A stretch of DNA of 64,000 bases from 2-02-FULL-47-50 sp964479045 (GCA_964479045.1 CAYZJI010000001.1:350322-414321), one strand, 5' to 3'; shown: positions 34,196 to 43,505, counted from the stretch's first letter. Numbers and translations: made by a program. The notes: a model not told the origin generated them from the letters alone.

Positions 34196-34663
34196 TTACA
34201 GATTTTTGGCAGCCTGCAGGACCTCGTCCGCGTGCCCTTCAACTTTGACCTTGCGCCACTCCTGCCGCAGCACACCGGTTTCATCGATCAGAAACGTGCT
34301 GCGCTCAATGCCCATGACTTTTTTGCCGTACATGTTTTTTTCCTTGATGACATCGAACAATTCGCACAGTTCTTCATCTTCATCAGACAGCAGATCAAAC
34401 GGAAAGCATTCCTTGCTGCGGAATTTTTCATGGGATGCGACGCTGTCACGGGACACACCGAGAATTACCACGTCCAGTGCATTAAATTTTTTGATCTTGT
34501 CACGGAAGTCCTGTCCTTCCAGGGTGCAGCCCGGTGTGGCATCCTTGGGATAAAAATACAGCACCACTTTCTGTCCTTTGAGACCTGAGAGGGAGATGGT
34601 TTTGTCGCCGGTGGAAGGAAGCTTGAAATCAGGTACTTTTTTACCGATTTTGATTTTGCTCAT
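34196..34663 (-). CDS. bcp: Thioredoxin-dependent peroxiredoxin Bcp
   Basis: Bcp reduces hydrogen and lipid peroxides with thioredoxin. The 155 residues have the motif YFYPKDATPGCTLEG with peroxidatic Cys46. The nearby resolving Cys of E. coli Bcp (TPGCTVQAC) is absent here, so this is a 1-Cys-like form or uses a distant Cys such as that in SKECFPF. It lies beside gcvR as in E. coli, though separated by 110 bp that hold a heptad repeat array. Confidence 0.94.
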   Translation of the reverse strand: MSKIKIGKKVPDFKLPSTGDKTISLSGLKGQKVVLYFYPKDATPGCTLEGQDFRDKIKKFNALDVVILGVSRDSVASHEKFRSKECFPFDLLSDEDEELCELFDVIKEKNMYGKKVMGIERSTFLIDETGVLRQEWRKVKVEGHADEVLQAAKNL

Positions 34664-34680
34664 GCTTGTGAATAGTAACC

Positions 34681-34715
34681 AGTAATGAGTAATGAGTGAC
34701 GAGTAATGAGTAATG
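34681..34715. repeat. Heptanucleotide array (AGTAATG)x5
   Basis: Five in-phase 7-bp units, four AGTAATG and one AGTGACG, lie in the gap between gcvR and bcp. Two degenerate units occur again near 39023-39042. No spacers are present, so this is not a CRISPR array. Confidence 0.9.
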
Positions 34716-34773
34716 AGAACAATCAGTGTCAGCTAGTATATCGCGTTATTTCACGTGTCACGAGTCCCGTTTG

Positions 34774-35301
34774 TTATTTGACAGGCTCCATGATCGCATC
34801 AAGGTTTAACTGATCACAGAACTCCATGAAGTCGCCACGGATGGCGGCAATGGACATGTCCGATGGAATATTGATAGTGACATGCAGGGAGCACATGGGC
34901 GTACCGGTATTGGCAGCCATGTAGGTGTGGCTGTGCATTTCCTGTATGCCGAGTTTGTTGTCATGGATGAAGTTGATAATGTCATGCACGATACCGGGAT
35001 GGTCGAAGGAGACCACATCGATTGCGTAAGGCATGAGATTGCCGCTGAGTTTGGCCGGTGCCGTGCGGCGTGCCATGATGGTCATATTCAGCCTTTTTTC
35101 GAGCCGCGGCAGCATGTCCTCAATTTTGGCAATGGCGTCCCAACTGCCCGCAAGTTTCAGCAAAATGCAGAATTCACTGCCCAATACCGAGATGCGGCTT
35201 TCAGTGATGTTGCAGCCACATTCCTTGATGGCCCGGGTAAATTGTTCAAGGTCCTCGGGACGGTTCTTGCCGAGGGCGGTGACGACCAGATAGTTTTCCA
35301 T
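34774..35301 (-). CDS. gcvR: Glycine cleavage system regulator GcvR (tandem ACT domains)
   Basis: GcvR in E. coli is an ACT-domain protein that represses the gcv operon by binding GcvA. The 175 residues contain two ACT modules: LVVTALGKNRPEDLEQFTRAI at the start and AIDVVSFDHPGIVHDIINFI from about residue 94. There is no DNA-binding domain, as expected. It is divergent from dapA and upstream of bcp, the same order as in E. coli. The gcvH gene at 1744 is a potential target. Confidence 0.9.
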   Translation of the reverse strand: MENYLVVTALGKNRPEDLEQFTRAIKECGCNITESRISVLGSEFCILLKLAGSWDAIAKIEDMLPRLEKRLNMTIMARRTAPAKLSGNLMPYAIDVVSFDHPGIVHDIINFIHDNKLGIQEMHSHTYMAANTGTPMCSLHVTINIPSDMSIAAIRGDFMEFCDQLNLDAIMEPVK

Positions 35302-35524
35302 GTACTGAGGATTGCAGGTTTCAGGTGAGCGGGCATTGTGATAGTTTGCCCTCGCGCCTGCAAGCCCGTCCCGATGCCTGGGTCAGCAGGCAACAGCCGG
35401 GGATTTATGGGGCCAGTTCTTGTATACTGACATGTTAACCGGGATAGTCGATCCGGGTACAGGATGCCTGTCCATAACTCCGGCGCTCGCCGCCTTATTG
35501 AATTAATACAGGATCAAAGAACTG

Positions 35525-36412
35525 ATGTTTCAAGGCAGTATGGTAGCTATTGCTACCCCAATGCAAACCGGTGTTGCCGCAGATACTCCGCTGGATTATG
35601 AAAGTCTGGAGGGTCTGATCGAATTCCACATCAGGGAAGGGACGGATGCCATCGTCGCGGTGGGTACGACGGGTGAATCTGCAACCTTGGACGAGAAAGA
35701 ACATTGCGAGGCCATACGCCGTGTAGTGGAAATGGTGCGTGGCCGGATTCCGGTCATCGCCGGTACCGGCGCCAACTCAACCACTGAAGCTATCCATCTG
35801 ACCCGCTGCGCCAGGGAGGCCGGCGCCGATGCCTGCCTGCTGGTGACGCCCTATTACAACAAGCCGACCCAGGAAGGTCTCTTTCTTCATCACAAGGCGG
35901 TGGCGGAGGCCGTAGCGATCCCGCAAATCCTCTACAATGTGCCGGGGCGTACGGCCTGTGACATGCAACCGGACACCATCGGTCGTCTGTCCCGGATATC
36001 GAACATTATCGGCGTCAAGGAAGCCACCGGTGATTTGAACCGGGTGCCGCGCATTCGGGAACTGTGCGGGCCGGATTTTATGCTGGTCAGCGGCGATGAT
36101 GCGACGACCTGTGATTTCATACTGGCGGGAGGTCAGGGTGTGATCTCTGTGACTGCAAATGTGGCGCCGCGCGCCATGCATGACATGTGCAAGCTCGCGC
36201 AACAGGGCAACGCAGAAGCCGCCAGACGGATCGATGCAAGCCTTGCAGGGTTGCACAAACAGCTCTTTATCGAGTCCAACCCGATACCTGTAAAATGGGC
36301 CCTGCACCGGATGGGACTGATTAAGGCCGGTATCCGGCTGCCGCTGACCTGGATGTCCGCAAAATGCGAGGAGCCGGTGCTTGAAGCCATGAATTTAGCC
36401 AAAGTGATCTGA
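35525..36412 (+). CDS. dapA: 4-hydroxy-tetrahydrodipicolinate synthase
   Basis: DapA condenses pyruvate and aspartate semialdehyde, the first step of the lysine/diaminopimelate branch that feeds peptidoglycan. The 295-residue TIM barrel has GTTGESATL, YYNKPTQEGL and the Schiff-base Lys in IIGVKEATGDL. AGGATCAAAG lies before the ATG. It is divergent from gcvR and followed by bamC after 13 nt. Confidence 0.97.
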   Translation: MFQGSMVAIATPMQTGVAADTPLDYESLEGLIEFHIREGTDAIVAVGTTGESATLDEKEHCEAIRRVVEMVRGRIPVIAGTGANSTTEAIHLTRCAREAGADACLLVTPYYNKPTQEGLFLHHKAVAEAVAIPQILYNVPGRTACDMQPDTIGRLSRISNIIGVKEATGDLNRVPRIRELCGPDFMLVSGDDATTCDFILAGGQGVISVTANVAPRAMHDMCKLAQQGNAEAARRIDASLAGLHKQLFIESNPIPVKWALHRMGLIKAGIRLPLTWMSAKCEEPVLEAMNLAKVI

Positions 36413-36425
36413 TAGAGTATTGAAC

Positions 36426-37502
36426 ATGTCCAACATAAGATTATTGATTCTGCTCCCATTGCTGTTGATTGCGGCGTGTGACTATATGCCGAAACTCGAT
36501 AACGTCGTGACTGATCGGCGCAACGAATACAAAAAGAGTGAGGCCATGGCGGATCTGGAAGTGCCTCCTGATCTGACCACTGACGCACTTAATGATCCGA
36601 TGGAGATCCCCAATGAGCGGGTGACGACACTGTCCGAGTTTGAACGGCGCAAGGGCCGGCAACCCGGTGCCGGCACGGGCGGCGTTGAAGTACTCGAAGA
36701 TGATCAATGGTTGTCGGTGCAGGGCAGTGTTGCTGACATCTGGCCGGAGTTGCAGGACTTCTGGAAACAAAAAGGCTATCCGATCGAACTGAATGATGCG
36801 GAACTGGGAGTGCTGGAAACCGGCTGGCTGGAAACCGGCAGTGAAGGCAGCACGGTATTCCGCGATAAATTCAGCCTGTTTACCGAGGCGGGTGACAACG
36901 ATGCCACAGTGATCTTTGTAAGCAGTGAACGTCAGGAACGTCTGGCGGGCGCATCAGATGCTGAGTGGGTGTCTGCCGGAAATGATGTTGAAACTGCGCG
37001 ACAGGTAGTCATGGAAATGAATCTCTATTTCTATGGATCTGAAGCGCCAGCGGGGATTTCGAGCGTTACCACACAAAGTGAGCCTGCCAAATCCTCGTCC
37101 ACTCCGGCTGCGCCTGCGGCCGCATCAGCACCACGTGCCGAAATCCAGAATCTCGGGGATGACAAGGTGTACCTGGCGTTGCCTGACGAATTTACCCGTG
37201 CCTGGGTGCTGACCGAAGATGCCATCCTCAAAACCGGTATGTCGATCGAAAATAATGATCGTGAAAAAGGGATTTACTATGTTCTATACAGCGATAACTC
37301 CAAAGAAGAAGGCATGTTATCCAAGCTGAAATTCTGGGGAGATGACGATGATGCCAAAGTCTATCAGTTGAGCCTGACCGGCGTGGGTGACAAGACCGAG
37401 CTGGTCGTGCTGGATGGTCAGGGTGAGTGGGCGGCCCGTGAAGAAGCCTCGCGGATTCTGACTTATATCCAGGTGCAATACAATCTCGCCCGGACCCGCT
37501 GA
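36426..37502 (+). CDS. bamC: Outer membrane assembly lipoprotein BamC
   Basis: BamC is a lipoprotein of the BAM machine that inserts outer-membrane barrels. The 358 residues start with a signal peptide and lipobox LIAAC, then an unstructured segment (DNVVTDRRNEYKKSEAMADLEVPPDL) that in E. coli contacts BamD. Two helix-grip domains follow, separated by a Ser/Pro/Ala linker (about 205-235). ATG 36426 is preferred to TTG 36420. The dapA-bamC pair is the E. coli order; bamB is encoded convergently nearby. Confidence 0.93.
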   Translation: MSNIRLLILLPLLLIAACDYMPKLDNVVTDRRNEYKKSEAMADLEVPPDLTTDALNDPMEIPNERVTTLSEFERRKGRQPGAGTGGVEVLEDDQWLSVQGSVADIWPELQDFWKQKGYPIELNDAELGVLETGWLETGSEGSTVFRDKFSLFTEAGDNDATVIFVSSERQERLAGASDAEWVSAGNDVETARQVVMEMNLYFYGSEAPAGISSVTTQSEPAKSSSTPAAPAAASAPRAEIQNLGDDKVYLALPDEFTRAWVLTEDAILKTGMSIENNDREKGIYYVLYSDNSKEEGMLSKLKFWGDDDDAKVYQLSLTGVGDKTELVVLDGQGEWAAREEASRILTYIQVQYNLARTR

Positions 37503-37510
37503 AAATCAGT

Positions 37511-37606
37511 GACTGGTGATTAGTGATTGGTAGTTGTATTTGACAGATTAGTCTTGCCCGTTAATGCTTTTCCAATCACCAATCACCAATCACCAATCAC
37601 CAATCA
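37511..37606. repeat. Opposed heptad arrays (TGATTGG)n / (CCAATCA)x5
   Basis: Five perfect CCAATCA units (37572-37606) face degenerate inverse units TGACTGG-TGATTAG-TGATTGG (37511-37531) across about 40 bp, so the transcript could fold into one long hairpin. The stop codon of der is the last three bases of the final unit. The pair lies between the convergent ends of bamC and der. Confidence 0.9.
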
Positions 37607-39001
37607 CTTTTTTACATGCCGTAGCAGGCGTTTGCGCCGGGTCTTCTGCCGTGACGTCAATTCATTCTTCCTGCCTTTGAACGGATTATCACCCTGACGG
37701 AATTCAATAAATACAGGTGTGCCTACAAGGTGCAGTGCCTGCCGGTAATAGCCGGCCAGATAACGGCGATAGGCATCCGGAACATGCATGGTCTGGTTCC
37801 CATGAATGATGATCCGTAATGGATTGTGACCACCGAGATGTGCATAACGTAATTTTATGCGGCGTCCTGAAACCAGTGGTGGTGCATGCTGTACAACGGC
37901 GGCCTGCAGCAGTTCATTGATTTTTGCTGTCGCAGGTTGTGCCTGCAAGGATCGCTGGATCTGCCTTACGGAATCAAACATCTTGCCGACGCCACTTCCG
38001 TGCAATGCCGAGATGTAATGGATGCAGGCATAATCAACGAAGCCAAGTTTGCGCTCCAGTTGTTCGCGGATCCGATCGCGCTCATTCGTTTCAAGTCCAT
38101 CCCATTTGTTGACTGCGATCATCAGTGCCTTGCCACTTTCAATCGCCATCCCGAGCAGGTTGGCGTCCTGATCCGTGATAGTGTCCTGTGCATCCAGCAC
38201 GAGAATGACAATGTCCGTTTCATCTATGGCGCGCAGGGTTTTTATGACACTGATCTTTTCAATGTGGTCCTCGATGCGTGCACGGCGCCGTACACCGGCG
38301 GTGTCGATTAGCACATAGGGGCGGCCATCACGTTCAAACGGAATGGCAATACTATCGCGGGTGGTGCCGGGCTGGTTGAATGTCAGCATGCGTTCTTCGC
38401 CGAGAATACGGTTAACAAGTGTGGACTTGCCGACATTCGGTCGTCCGATCACCGCCATGCGCAGGCCTTCCGGCATTACTGCGGGTGTTTCTGTTCCGGT
38501 TTTGGGCAGCTCAGCAAAAATTGTATTCATGAGTTTCTGCACACCGCTACCACGCTGCGCAGATATTGCATATGGTGTACCGACACCCAACGCGTGAAAT
38601 TCAGCAGTGACTATCGCTGCATCCACACCTTCAGTCTTGTTTACTGCCAGATATAATTTTTTTGAGAGTGGACGCAATTGAGTTGCAATTTGTTCGTCCG
38701 GTACCGAAAGCCCGCTGCGACCATCCACCAGCCAGATCACGGCATCCGCTTCGCGTGCGGCCAGCAGGGATTGTTGCGTTACAAGGTCAGCCATCGGCCC
38801 CGATTCGGCGTCACTTTTATCCAGACCACCGGTATCGATCAATATAAAATCATATTGATGATAACTGGCGTGTGCGTATTGGCGATCGCGTGTTACACCA
38901 GGCTGATCGGCAACCAGGGCCTGGCGGCTGCCGGTAAGATGATTAAACAGCGTGGATTTGCCGACATTGGGGCGGCCGACGATAGCTATTACAGCTTTCA
39001 T
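37604..39001 (-). CDS. der: Ribosome-assembly GTPase Der (EngA)
   Basis: Der is a double-GTPase needed for 50S subunit assembly. The 465 residues contain two G domains, with G1 loops GRPNVGKSTLFNHL (about 8-20) and GRPNVGKSTLVNRI (about 185-198), G4 NKTEG and NKWDG, and a C-terminal KH-like domain with a strongly basic end (KTRRKRLLRHVKK). The order der-bamB-yfgM-hisS on this strand is that of E. coli. Confidence 0.97.
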   Translation of the reverse strand: MKAVIAIVGRPNVGKSTLFNHLTGSRQALVADQPGVTRDRQYAHASYHQYDFILIDTGGLDKSDAESGPMADLVTQQSLLAAREADAVIWLVDGRSGLSVPDEQIATQLRPLSKKLYLAVNKTEGVDAAIVTAEFHALGVGTPYAISAQRGSGVQKLMNTIFAELPKTGTETPAVMPEGLRMAVIGRPNVGKSTLVNRILGEERMLTFNQPGTTRDSIAIPFERDGRPYVLIDTAGVRRRARIEDHIEKISVIKTLRAIDETDIVILVLDAQDTITDQDANLLGMAIESGKALMIAVNKWDGLETNERDRIREQLERKLGFVDYACIHYISALHGSGVGKMFDSVRQIQRSLQAQPATAKINELLQAAVVQHAPPLVSGRRIKLRYAHLGGHNPLRIIIHGNQTMHVPDAYRRYLAGYYRQALHLVGTPVFIEFRQGDNPFKGRKNELTSRQKTRRKRLLRHVKK

Positions 39002-39069
39002 GGCCAGGATCGATCAAATCAGTTAATGAGTAATGGGTGGGTTCAGATCAGCAGTATGAGGAATGAAGA

Positions 39070-40464
39070 TTAATCCGTTTCCTCTTCATCATCAGTCATG
39101 CGATCCCAGAGGCGACCAAAGAACCCTTTTTCCTCTTCTTCAGCAGTTTCGGTTTCAACTGGTTCGGTGTCCTCTGCTGTCTCAACAGTTTCCTTTATTT
39201 CAGTTTCATCCGCCACGGATTCTTCTGAGGCTTCGTCTGTTATATCAGACTCCCTTTCCGGCAGGATCGCTTCTCCACTGCTGACATAACCAGCGCTGTC
39301 ATTACTGTAGGCCGCAAGCGCCCCATCACTCGCATAGGCATAGACATTACTCTCAACAGCAATAGGAGGAGCGATGATTTTGCTTTCAGACACCTGGTTA
39401 CGGGCGACAAATTCACCGGTCAATTTGTCCAGCCAATGCAGATAACCTTCAAGATCCCCGACCACAATCAGATTGCCGCTGATGCCCGGCGCCGTGAGGG
39501 CGCGATCGAGCAGGTCTTCCTGTTTCCAGAGTGAATTACCGGTGGCACGATCCAGCGCCCAGACGGCACTGTCATCATCCGTTACATAGACTGCCCGCTC
39601 ATCCACGGCGATACCGGCATAAGAGGAAATCTCACGTGTCCAGAGTATGCGCCCGCTGTCCAGAGAGATCGCAGCAATACGTCCCTGGAAGGTGGCAACA
39701 TAGATGACGTCATCCATGATCACTGGTTCAGAATCAATATCCACCATACGTTCCAGTTCCGAGCGGCCGGTGCCCATGGCCACACGCGTTTCCCAGATCA
39801 GTTTTCCGGTTTGCAGTTCAATGGCGGCGAGCCGCCCTTCATCAAATCCGGCAATGACATAATCACCGGCGATGACCGGTGAACTGGTTCCACGCAGGGT
39901 CAGTGCCGGTACCGGGCGCTCATAAATCCAGAGCTGGTTACCATCGGCGGCATTGAGGCCAAAAATTTTTCCATCAATGGTCCTGACAATTACAATGTTT
40001 TTTGCCACCTGCGGTGCCGAAAGGATTTCACTGGTGACACGGCTGCGCCAGAGGATTTCGCCGCTATCCACCGAGAATGAGATGACGTCAGCCTTGCCGG
40101 TGCCGACCACAACCAGATTATCGCCGGTGCCTGGTCCGCCGGTAATCGGTGTGTCGGTATCTTCATTCCACAGGGTTTTCCCGCTCTGCTGATCCATGGC
40201 CTGGACTTCGCCATCGCTGTCAGCCACAAATATCCTGCCCTGGCCATGGACGGGGATCAATTTCAGATAGTGTTCTTCGTAACCACCGCCGACATCCTCT
40301 TCCCACAAGCGGGTAATGGCAACGCGCTGCTCGATGTCCTTGAGGGGTGTTGGGGGATCAGCGTTGTCCTCGCCCCCCATAAATGAAGTGTATTGGTCCT
40401 GAACACTGCTACAGGCCGTAAGGACCAGAGCAAAGCATAGAACACTGGCTTTGAGCAGTATCAT
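39070..40464 (-). CDS. bamB: Outer membrane assembly lipoprotein BamB with an extra acidic C-terminal tail
   Basis: BamB is the beta-propeller lipoprotein of the BAM complex. Signal peptide and lipobox LTAC place lipidation at Cys18. Eight PQQ-like blades follow (for example GKTLWNEDTDTPI and GEILWRSRV). The protein has 464 residues against about 392 in E. coli. The surplus is a C-terminal tail of about 70 residues, very rich in Glu, Asp and Thr, that ends with an aromatic-basic patch GFFGRLWDRM and DDEEETD. Such a tail is unusual for BamB. The start overlaps the yfgM stop by 1 nt (TAATG). Confidence 0.93.
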   Translation of the reverse strand: MILLKASVLCFALVLTACSSVQDQYTSFMGGEDNADPPTPLKDIEQRVAITRLWEEDVGGGYEEHYLKLIPVHGQGRIFVADSDGEVQAMDQQSGKTLWNEDTDTPITGGPGTGDNLVVVGTGKADVISFSVDSGEILWRSRVTSEILSAPQVAKNIVIVRTIDGKIFGLNAADGNQLWIYERPVPALTLRGTSSPVIAGDYVIAGFDEGRLAAIELQTGKLIWETRVAMGTGRSELERMVDIDSEPVIMDDVIYVATFQGRIAAISLDSGRILWTREISSYAGIAVDERAVYVTDDDSAVWALDRATGNSLWKQEDLLDRALTAPGISGNLIVVGDLEGYLHWLDKLTGEFVARNQVSESKIIAPPIAVESNVYAYASDGALAAYSNDSAGYVSSGEAILPERESDITDEASEESVADETEIKETVETAEDTEPVETETAEEEEKGFFGRLWDRMTDDEEETD

Positions 40465-41102
40465 TACTGTGGCTGGCGGCCAAGGCTGTCAATTTTCAAC
40501 TGCAGATAGGAGTCGTCCAGTGATGCAGGATCCATCGCAGTTTGTGCCAGTTGGTAAGCTGCTCTGGCTTTGTCGATGTCTCCCTTTTTCAGGTGAATAT
40601 CACCTTTGAGTTCATCATAACTGGCACTGAATTTCCCCGGGCTTGCTGCATTGAGCAGGGTCAAAGCTTCATCCGGTTTGCCGTCATCCAGCAGCACCCG
40701 GGCCAGTCGCAGGCGCGCCAGTTGTTTGAAAGACTCCTGTTCAGCATGATCCAGCGCCCATTGCAAATGGGTTTTGGCAGCGGACAGGTTTCCGTCTTCT
40801 GCGTCAAGCTTGGCCAGCGTCAGCGCAGCGTAAACGGCATAACTGGTGGATTGGTATTCATCTAACAGCTGTTTGGCAGCAGTTCTGGCGTCAGCGGGTT
40901 TTTCAGCCCGCAAGCTGCCAATGACATTGGCATACAGATCCGAGGCGGCACTGGCGCGGGCCAGTTGATGAGCTTCCCATCCGCGCCACCCGAATATTGC
41001 GGCAATGCCAATGGCGATACCGCCTACGACAGACAGGCCATTTTCAGCCCACCATTGTTTAAGTGCCTCAAGTTGTTCTTCTTCTGTACGGGTGACGTCC
41101 AA
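40464..41102 (-). CDS. yfgM: YfgM-family TPR membrane protein (Sec translocon ancillary subunit)
   Basis: A 212-residue protein with a short cytoplasmic N-terminus (MDVTRTEEEQLEALKQWWAE), a single membrane helix (about 24-42) and a periplasmic TPR domain, the layout of YfgM. In E. coli YfgM joins PpiD at SecYEG and takes part in periplasmic chaperone networks. It sits between hisS and bamB, as in E. coli. Confidence 0.92.
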   Translation of the reverse strand: MDVTRTEEEQLEALKQWWAENGLSVVGGIAIGIAAIFGWRGWEAHQLARASAASDLYANVIGSLRAEKPADARTAAKQLLDEYQSTSYAVYAALTLAKLDAEDGNLSAAKTHLQWALDHAEQESFKQLARLRLARVLLDDGKPDEALTLLNAASPGKFSASYDELKGDIHLKKGDIDKARAAYQLAQTAMDPASLDDSYLQLKIDSLGRQPQ

Positions 41103-41172
41103 GGTTAGTCTCCTGCTTCGGGCTGGTGTATCAAGTAAAGATAAAGCGTGCGATCATAATGATGCGCGCTGT

Positions 41173-42462
41173 TCAGTTCAAATCCTTACTGGTGGAAATC
41201 TGCTCCCGCAGCCAGTCTATGAGGGCATTTAACGGCAGGGCGATTTGTTCTCCCCCGGCCCGTAAGGGTTTGAGGCCAATCGTCCCGGATTGCTGCTCAT
41301 CCGGGCCCAGGATCAGGGCATACATTGCCCCCGATTTATCCGCTTTTTTAAACTGGGCCTTGAACCCGCCACCCCCACAATGAGAGTGAATACGCAGACC
41401 CGGCAACGCGTCACGCAGCGTTTCGGCCAGTTCAAGACCGGACTGCTGGCAGGCTTCATCCAGGACCAGATAAAGATGTGGCGCGAATGCCGCATCCTTG
41501 CCGTCCTCCGATTGTTGCTGAACCAGTTCCAGCAGGCGTTCCAGACCCAGGGCGCAGCCTGTCGCCGGAGTGGCTTTGCCACCACACTGTTCGACCAGGC
41601 CATCATAACGGCCACCGGCACATACCGTGCCCTGGGCACCGAGTTGATCGGTGGTCCATTCAAAAACAGTTTTGGTATAGTAATCCAGTCCACGTACCAG
41701 CCGCGGATTAATCATATAGCGGACTCCGGCGCCATCCAGTAAACGCTTCAGATTATCAAAATGCCGGGCGGAATCGGTATCCAGATACTCGTGCATATCA
41801 GGGGCCCCGGCAATCAATCGCTGTAATTCCGGGTTTTTACTGTCGAGTATGCGTAATGGATTGATGTCCAGCCGGCGCAAACTGTCCTCGTCCAGTTTTG
41901 ATTTGTGTGTCGTGAAATAGTCCACGAGGACTTTACGGTATTCAGATCGGGAGGCCGGGGTGCCGAGCGTGTTAATTTGCAGAGTGATCTGGTCAAGCCC
42001 CAGTTCCCGCCAGATCCGTGCGCAGAGCAAGATCAGTTCTGCATCAATATCCGGTCCGGCAAATCCGAACGTCTCGAGGCCAATCTGGTGGAACTGCCGT
42101 TGCCGCCCGCGCTGCGGACGCTCGTGCCGGAACATCGGGCCCATGTACCAGAATTTCCGGGTCTGGTTATGGATAAGCCCATGTTCAAGAACGGCGCGCA
42201 GACAACCCGCGGTGCCTTCCGGGCGCAACGTCAATGATTCTTCGTTGCGATCCATGAAGGTGTACATTTCCTTGGAGACTATGTCTGTGCCTTCACCAAT
42301 TGAACGTGCAAACAGTTCCGTTTTCTCGACAATCGGCAGTCGTATCTCCTGGTAATCATAGGATTGAATGACCGCAATGACAGTACTTTCCATCCAGCGC
42401 CAGAGCGCTGCCCGGTCCGGAAGGATATCGTGCATTCCGCGTATGGCCTGTATTTTGGACAA
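41173..42462 (-). CDS. hisS: Histidyl-tRNA synthetase
   Basis: HisS charges tRNA-His. The 429 residues have class II motif 1 near the start (QAIRGMHDILPDRAALW), motif 2 with FRHERPQRGRQRQFHQ, the His-A motif RGLDYYTKTVFEW and motif 3 with GCALGLERLLEL. The start is taken as TTG 42462 because CGGGAG stands 7 nt upstream and the product begins SKIQAIRGMHD as in E. coli. ATG 42522 would add 20 residues with no ribosome site and run to 6 nt from rodZ. ispG, which lies between rodZ and hisS in E. coli, is absent here. Confidence 0.95.
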   Translation of the reverse strand: MSKIQAIRGMHDILPDRAALWRWMESTVIAVIQSYDYQEIRLPIVEKTELFARSIGEGTDIVSKEMYTFMDRNEESLTLRPEGTAGCLRAVLEHGLIHNQTRKFWYMGPMFRHERPQRGRQRQFHQIGLETFGFAGPDIDAELILLCARIWRELGLDQITLQINTLGTPASRSEYRKVLVDYFTTHKSKLDEDSLRRLDINPLRILDSKNPELQRLIAGAPDMHEYLDTDSARHFDNLKRLLDGAGVRYMINPRLVRGLDYYTKTVFEWTTDQLGAQGTVCAGGRYDGLVEQCGGKATPATGCALGLERLLELVQQQSEDGKDAAFAPHLYLVLDEACQQSGLELAETLRDALPGLRIHSHCGGGGFKAQFKKADKSGAMYALILGPDEQQSGTIGLKPLRAGGEQIALPLNALIDWLREQISTSKDLN

Positions 42463-42527
42463 GAAAATCTCCCGAGGTTTTTGGCTGGGCAGAACACGCG
42501 CTGGCATGTCGCGCCGGTACAAAAAAA

Positions 42528-43505
42528 TTATTCGCTCTGTTCCTCTTCTGCTTCAGCAGCAGTACCGAGTATGAACTTGGCTACTCCGGAAGTGGAGTAG
42601 GGTGAGGGATCGAATGCCTTGCCGTTATAGCTCACCTCCACACCCGGCGAGTAGCCCAGCAGCACGTTGAAAGGGGGTATTCCTGACAAGGAAATTTCTT
42701 CACCGGGCCGGCCCAGACCCAGATACAGGCGGTTATTTCCTGCATCGTAGATTTCAACCCAGGATTCCTTGATGATCTTGAGGTTAATCTGGCTGTCGTT
42801 GGCCGGGTTTTCGATTTCACCGGTGCCGGCTGCTTCAGTCGGCAATGGAGTAGTATCAATCGCGTTAGTGGTGTCCGGTAAACCGATATTGTTAATCAGA
42901 CCGCTCTCGTCCAGCACAAGCGCCGGTTGTTCAATCGGGACGCTCACTGCGGGCGCAGTACCTTCATAGTAAGGAGGCAGTTCAGCAGCAGGCGCAGAAT
43001 ATTCAGGTAACTCAGCCGGCGAATCTGTAACGGTCTCTGGTTCATCTTCCAGTACTGCAGGTGCTTCGTCATTACTGACAACAGGCAGTTGGCTTGAGTA
43101 ATTGCTTTGCAATAGCCAGGCGACCAGCAGCAGCGCCATAATAAACGTGACCAGATAAGTGAAAGCCTTGACCGGACGGTCATGGCTGTTCATCTGGCTG
43201 TCTTGTCTGATATCCGGAATTATTTCAGGCGGAGCCGCAGCTTCGTGATCATAGAGGCTGATCAGCGTATTGCCGTCCAGATGCACAATGCGGGCATAGC
43301 TGCGTATGTAACCGCGCACATAGGTAGGGGCGGGCAGTTTGTCGCTGTCATCATCTTCCAGTGAGGCGATGATGTCAGCCTGGAGATTGAGTTGGGATGC
43401 AATGTCTTTCAGTTCCATGCCCAGTTTTTCACGGGCCTGACGCAGCATATGCCCGGGTTTTTGCCGGATTGATTCGTGCTCTGCCGGGAAGTGTTTATCG
43501 GACAT
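42528..43505 (-). CDS. rodZ: Cytoskeletal/cell-shape protein RodZ
   Basis: RodZ links the MreB cytoskeleton to the cell-wall elongation machinery. The 325 residues have an N-terminal helix-turn-helix domain (PGHMLRQAREKLGMELKDIASQLNL), one membrane helix (about 117-136), a long Pro/Ala/Glu-rich periplasmic linker and a C-terminal DUF4115 beta domain (ESWVEIYDAGNNRLYLGLGRPGE). It lies 2 nt after pilW. Confidence 0.93.
   Translation of the reverse strand: MSDKHFPAEHESIRQKPGHMLRQAREKLGMELKDIASQLNLQADIIASLEDDDSDKLPAPTYVRGYIRSYARIVHLDGNTLISLYDHEAAAPPEIIPDIRQDSQMNSHDRPVKAFTYLVTFIMALLLVAWLLQSNYSSQLPVVSNDEAPAVLEDEPETVTDSPAELPEYSAPAAELPPYYEGTAPAVSVPIEQPALVLDESGLINNIGLPDTTNAIDTTPLPTEAAGTGEIENPANDSQINLKIIKESWVEIYDAGNNRLYLGLGRPGEEISLSGIPPFNVLLGYSPGVEVSYNGKAFDPSPYSTSGVAKFILGTAAEAEEEQSE

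Noticed and set aside
34681..34715. CRISPR-like array
   Set aside because: Units are 7 bp and directly joined without spacers; no cas genes are present.
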